A stretch of DNA of 64,000 bases from an uncultured Flavobacteriales bacterium. GTDB lineage: Bacteria; Bacteroidota; Bacteroidia; Flavobacteriales_D; Crocinitomicaceae. Under the pieces are notes generated by a model. It was not told where the DNA came from, ran no database searches, and saw only the letters and a program-made list of their open reading frames with translations. The position numbers were made by a program, and so were the translations under genes. Location: positions 62,001-126,000 of the forward strand of contig CALEIK010000024.1 in NCBI GenBank assembly GCA_937876195.1, in the 5' to 3' direction. This document shows, in pieces, positions 61,420 through 64,000 of the stretch (the first letter of the stretch is position 1; every line of letters starts with the position of its first letter).

Positions 61420-63162
61420 TTAGTTTTTAGCAGCGTGGGTTTGTTGATATTCTTCGGTTGTCCACGGTTTTATATACACCCGTTTGAAATTAAAATAGTT
61501 CAGTGCATTAAAATGAAAATTGCGGACATAAGATTGCGTAATTGCAATATCACCGACATACCAAAGAGGAATGATCGGTGGATCCTTCATCAACTCAACT
61601 TCGGCTTTTGAAAAGAGCTTCATTTGATCAGATATTTTTGTCGCGTTTTGGGCTTGCTCATAAAACTCATCGAATAAATGATTTTTATAGCGCGACTGGT
61701 TCATTGACGAAGCTTCATTTTTATCTTCAGGAACGAGTTTTCCATAAAAACTGATTAAGAATGTTTCAGGACTCGGATAATCTGCTGACCAGCCGCTTCT
61801 AAATATATCTCCATTGCCATTTGCTTGGTCAATGGCAAGTTGTTCAAAACTAGAACCATCAATGTTTACATTTATTCCAAGTACTTTAAAAATCTGTTTG
61901 GCAAATTCATCTGCTACGGCTGAATGTGTGTCACTGATATTATAACGCAATTCCACTGAGCCAAATCCTTTACCATTGGGATAACCAGCCTCCGCTAATA
62001 GTTTTTTGGCTTTTTCAGGATTGTAATCATATCCCACTTCTTTTATGCTGTTGAAGTCATACCCTCTTAATACTTTTGGAACAGGAGGGATGATTCCATA
62101 CACACCTAGGTCGTAATATTGCCCACGAATAATGTCACGTCCGATGACCTCTCTATCAATCGCATAATTAAACGCCTTTCTCACGAGTGGATTTTGAAAT
62201 CGTTCATCTTGCATGTTGAAAAAGTAGAAATGCGAGATTAACAATGGATTATTAGAAAGAATAAGTTTTGGAGGTTTAGAGTTAAAGTCCTCAATTTTGC
62301 TTTCGAGCATTTGGGTAATTCTACTCGTTGGCAATTCGATGATTAAATCCAGTTTACCCTCTTCGAACATGTCCAGTTGTTCAAGCTTTCTTCCTTGAAA
62401 CACAAACACCAAGCTATCAAGATAAGGTAGGGCATTCCCTTTTTCGTCTACTTCGTAATAATCTTTGTTCTTAGTCAATATCAATTCAGGTTGATCTCCC
62501 TTTTTGTATTCAGTGTACATGAATGGACCCGTACCGATAATATCCGTTTCGTTGCCACTTTCAATAATTTTCTTTGAAACAATACTCGCAGTAACATTGG
62601 TCAGTTTATTTAGGAAATTGTGATCTTCATGGGTCAACTCAATCGTGATATTTTGATCTTTCACCCTAATACCACTGATGGATTTGGATTTACCTTCAAA
62701 AAAGTCATCGGCACCCTTTAGAACCGATTTGAATATTGCTGAATAGGATGTCGGCGCAAGTCCTTCTGATGTTTTGGTGCAAGCCATCTCGAACGTTTTT
62801 ACTACATCTTCGGTAGTCACTTTTCGATCTTCCTTGCTTGTAAAGATATCGTGCGGGTGAAAATACGCGTCATCACGCAGCGTAAATACATATGTTTTTC
62901 CATCGTCACTTTTTGTCCAGCCTGTTGCTAAACGGGGTTCTATTTTGAGTGTTTTTGGTTCAAAGCCAACAAGTCCTTCCGTAATTTGATCCAAAACTTT
63001 CGCTGAATAATAGTCAAGCACGTTGCGAGGAATAAAAGTTGTAGGTTCATAATCGAGGGCCATTGTAATAGAGCCACCGCTATGTTCAAATTCTTGTCTT
63101 TGCTGCTCAGAACAAGCAAAAGTAATGAGTAACAAAAATAATACGAACACGATTTTTTTCAT
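61420..63162 (-). CDS. Extracellular solute-binding lipoprotein, peptide-type (SBP family 5)
   Basis: The 580-residue protein has a lipobox at FACSEQQ (Cys near 17) and the family-5 binding protein layout: TFIPRNVLDYYSAKVLDQITEGL, VKTFEMACTKTSEG, LVRKAFNYAIDREVIGRDIIRGQ (about 322), and KIIEIPLWYVGDI-like C-terminus (DPPIIPLWYVGD). Such proteins bind peptides or nickel for ABC importers. No ABC permease or ATPase follows; instead a TonB receptor does, so it may deliver ligand to a distant transporter or act as a surface partner of the receptor. Confidence 0.87.
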   Translation of the reverse strand: MKKIVFVLFLLLITFACSEQQRQEFEHSGGSITMALDYEPTTFIPRNVLDYYSAKVLDQITEGLVGFEPKTLKIEPRLATGWTKSDDGKTYVFTLRDDAYFHPHDIFTSKEDRKVTTEDVVKTFEMACTKTSEGLAPTSYSAIFKSVLKGADDFFEGKSKSISGIRVKDQNITIELTHEDHNFLNKLTNVTASIVSKKIIESGNETDIIGTGPFMYTEYKKGDQPELILTKNKDYYEVDEKGNALPYLDSLVFVFQGRKLEQLDMFEEGKLDLIIELPTSRITQMLESKIEDFNSKPPKLILSNNPLLISHFYFFNMQDERFQNPLVRKAFNYAIDREVIGRDIIRGQYYDLGVYGIIPPVPKVLRGYDFNSIKEVGYDYNPEKAKKLLAEAGYPNGKGFGSVELRYNISDTHSAVADEFAKQIFKVLGINVNIDGSSFEQLAIDQANGNGDIFRSGWSADYPSPETFLISFYGKLVPEDKNEASSMNQSRYKNHLFDEFYEQAQNATKISDQMKLFSKAEVELMKDPPIIPLWYVGDIAITQSYVRNFHFNALNYFNFKRVYIKPWTTEEYQQTHAAKN

Positions 63163-63356
63163 AAAGTACTTGTTTGTAGTGTATACAAGGATAATAAATT
63201 ATCCGCAATATAACATGATAATTCTATCATTTGTTGTTTTTTAAAAACAGATGGTAAACACCCAAAAACGGCAGGTCAATCCTCTACGAATAAAATAATT
63301 ATGTGAATTTTTTAAATTTATCTTTAAATATACATGGAAAGATAATTAAAAGCTAT

Positions 63357-63364
63357 TATATTTG
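63357..63364 (+). promoter_or_regulatory. -7 box before the last gene
   Basis: TATATTTG matches TAnnTTTG, 79 bases before ATG 63444, leaving a long leader. The gap 63163-63443 otherwise shows nothing clear. Confidence 0.45.
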
Positions 63365-63443
63365 TGAGTTGATAAATATAAGCAGTGAGTAAATTTATTG
63401 TTACCTTGCTTGTTTGTATTGCACTACTGACATTTTAGATTAG

Positions 63444-64000
63444 ATGAGAAATTTAATATTATTCGTTTTATTTGCGTTTATAAGTACCACTTCATTTTCG
63501 GCTCTTTCTGTGGAAGGGACGTATCAAGGGAAGAATATTTACGTACAAAACCCAATGGATGATGAAGGGTTTGGATATTGCGCAACAAAAGTAACTGTCA
63601 ATGGTGATATCATGCCTGGCGGTACTAGTATGGGTGCATTTGAAATAGATTTTTCATTGTTCAATATTGAGATCGGTGAGCCTGTCTTTATTGTGATTGA
63701 ACACAATGACGGTTGTAAACCAAAAATTTTAAACCCTGAAGTTTTATTGCCAAGATCTACCTTCGTAATTTCAGATATGAATATTTCAGATGACGGAAAA
63801 TTCGTTTGGAAAACAAAAAATGAAGAAGGCAAACTTCCTTTTGTGATTGAACAATATAGATGGAACAAGTGGGTCGTTATCGGTGAAGTTCAAGGAAAAG
63901 GTGGTGGAAAGGAAAACGCATACGAATTTGTTGTAACGCCTCATTCAGGTGAAAACATGGTACGTGTCGTGCAAGTAGATCACTCTGGAACAAAAAGACC
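63444..64000 (+). CDS. Secreted protein of unknown function, N-terminal part
   Basis: The frame opens at ATG 63444 and runs off the window, 185 residues so far. It begins with a signal peptide (MRNLILFVLFAFISTTSFS), then VEGTYQGKNIYVQNPMDDEG, YCATKVTVNG, GAFEIDFSLFNIEIGEPVF, HNDGCKPKILNPE and YRWNKWVVIGEVQGKG. The layout looks like stacked beta-sandwich domains, the second like a fibronectin type III strand pattern. It is a recurring Bacteroidetes protein in my memory, function unknown to me. Confidence 0.7.
   Translation, partial: MRNLILFVLFAFISTTSFSALSVEGTYQGKNIYVQNPMDDEGFGYCATKVTVNGDIMPGGTSMGAFEIDFSLFNIEIGEPVFIVIEHNDGCKPKILNPEVLLPRSTFVISDMNISDDGKFVWKTKNEEGKLPFVIEQYRWNKWVVIGEVQGKGGGKENAYEFVVTPHSGENMVRVVQVDHSGTKR

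Overview
The window reads as chromosomal DNA of a free-living member of the Bacteroidetes, most likely Flavobacteriales and perhaps near Fluviicola/Crocinitomix (lineage inferred, not searched). The signs are AT-rich DNA, many Bacteroidetes-type -7 boxes (TAnnTTTG) upstream of genes, little Shine-Dalgarno signal, a type IX secretion sorting tail, a GLPGLI-family protein, several TonB-dependent receptors with N-terminal carboxypeptidase-regulatory domains, and a LytS/LytTR pair next to a receptor.

From 1 to 17 kb: the start of a TonB receptor with an HYC_CC_PP-like small protein, a NifU-type Fe-S carrier, a SAM methyltransferase, a MntA/HepT-type nucleotidyltransferase-HEPN pair, a GLPGLI protein overlapping a large outer-membrane barrel, a lipoprotein, an initiator tRNA-Met, an overlapping DUF3999/DUF2339 membrane pair, a kelch/T9SS protein with an EF-hand protein, and a membrane pyrophosphatase with an odd 120-residue tail holding 18 cysteines. 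From 17 to 36.9 kb: thioredoxin, an LtaS-like sulfatase, a GT9 glycosyltransferase, a thioesterase, a TonB receptor with LytS/LytTR genes, a sugar-phosphate isomerase, lipB, a serine hydrolase, Mrp and a second NifU-type protein, an MBOAT/AlgX-like O-acetylation pair, superoxide dismutase and an amidohydrolase-like protein.

From about 36.9 to 45.5 kb lies the most unusual part. It holds a candidate structured small RNA (possibly 6S-like), two LuxR-type regulators (one without a phospho-acceptor Asp), a ribosomal peptide locus of the grasp-with-spasm kind with a 69-residue candidate precursor, and three proteins carrying five copies of one beta-rich domain. The three regulatory regions share a G(A/G)GTA...TAC(C/T)C palindrome, and nearly the same terminator hairpin occurs at both edges. 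I infer a regulated accessory island that makes a modified peptide and an unrecognised multi-domain protein set.

From 45.5 to 64 kb the content is mostly core: LysE, a MORN-repeat protein, MarC and PurN, a nitroreductase, acpP-fabF-rnc, an M48 peptidase, YraN, a pseudouridine synthase, a second TonB receptor closely related to the one at 21-23.5 kb but paired with a peptide-binding lipoprotein, and the start of a secreted protein of unknown role.

Four genes have a -7 box that ends 4 to 6 bases before their ATG, which suggests leaderless mRNAs. Three families of short dispersed intergenic repeats are present; one copy carries a second copy of the 3' end of the initiator tRNA.
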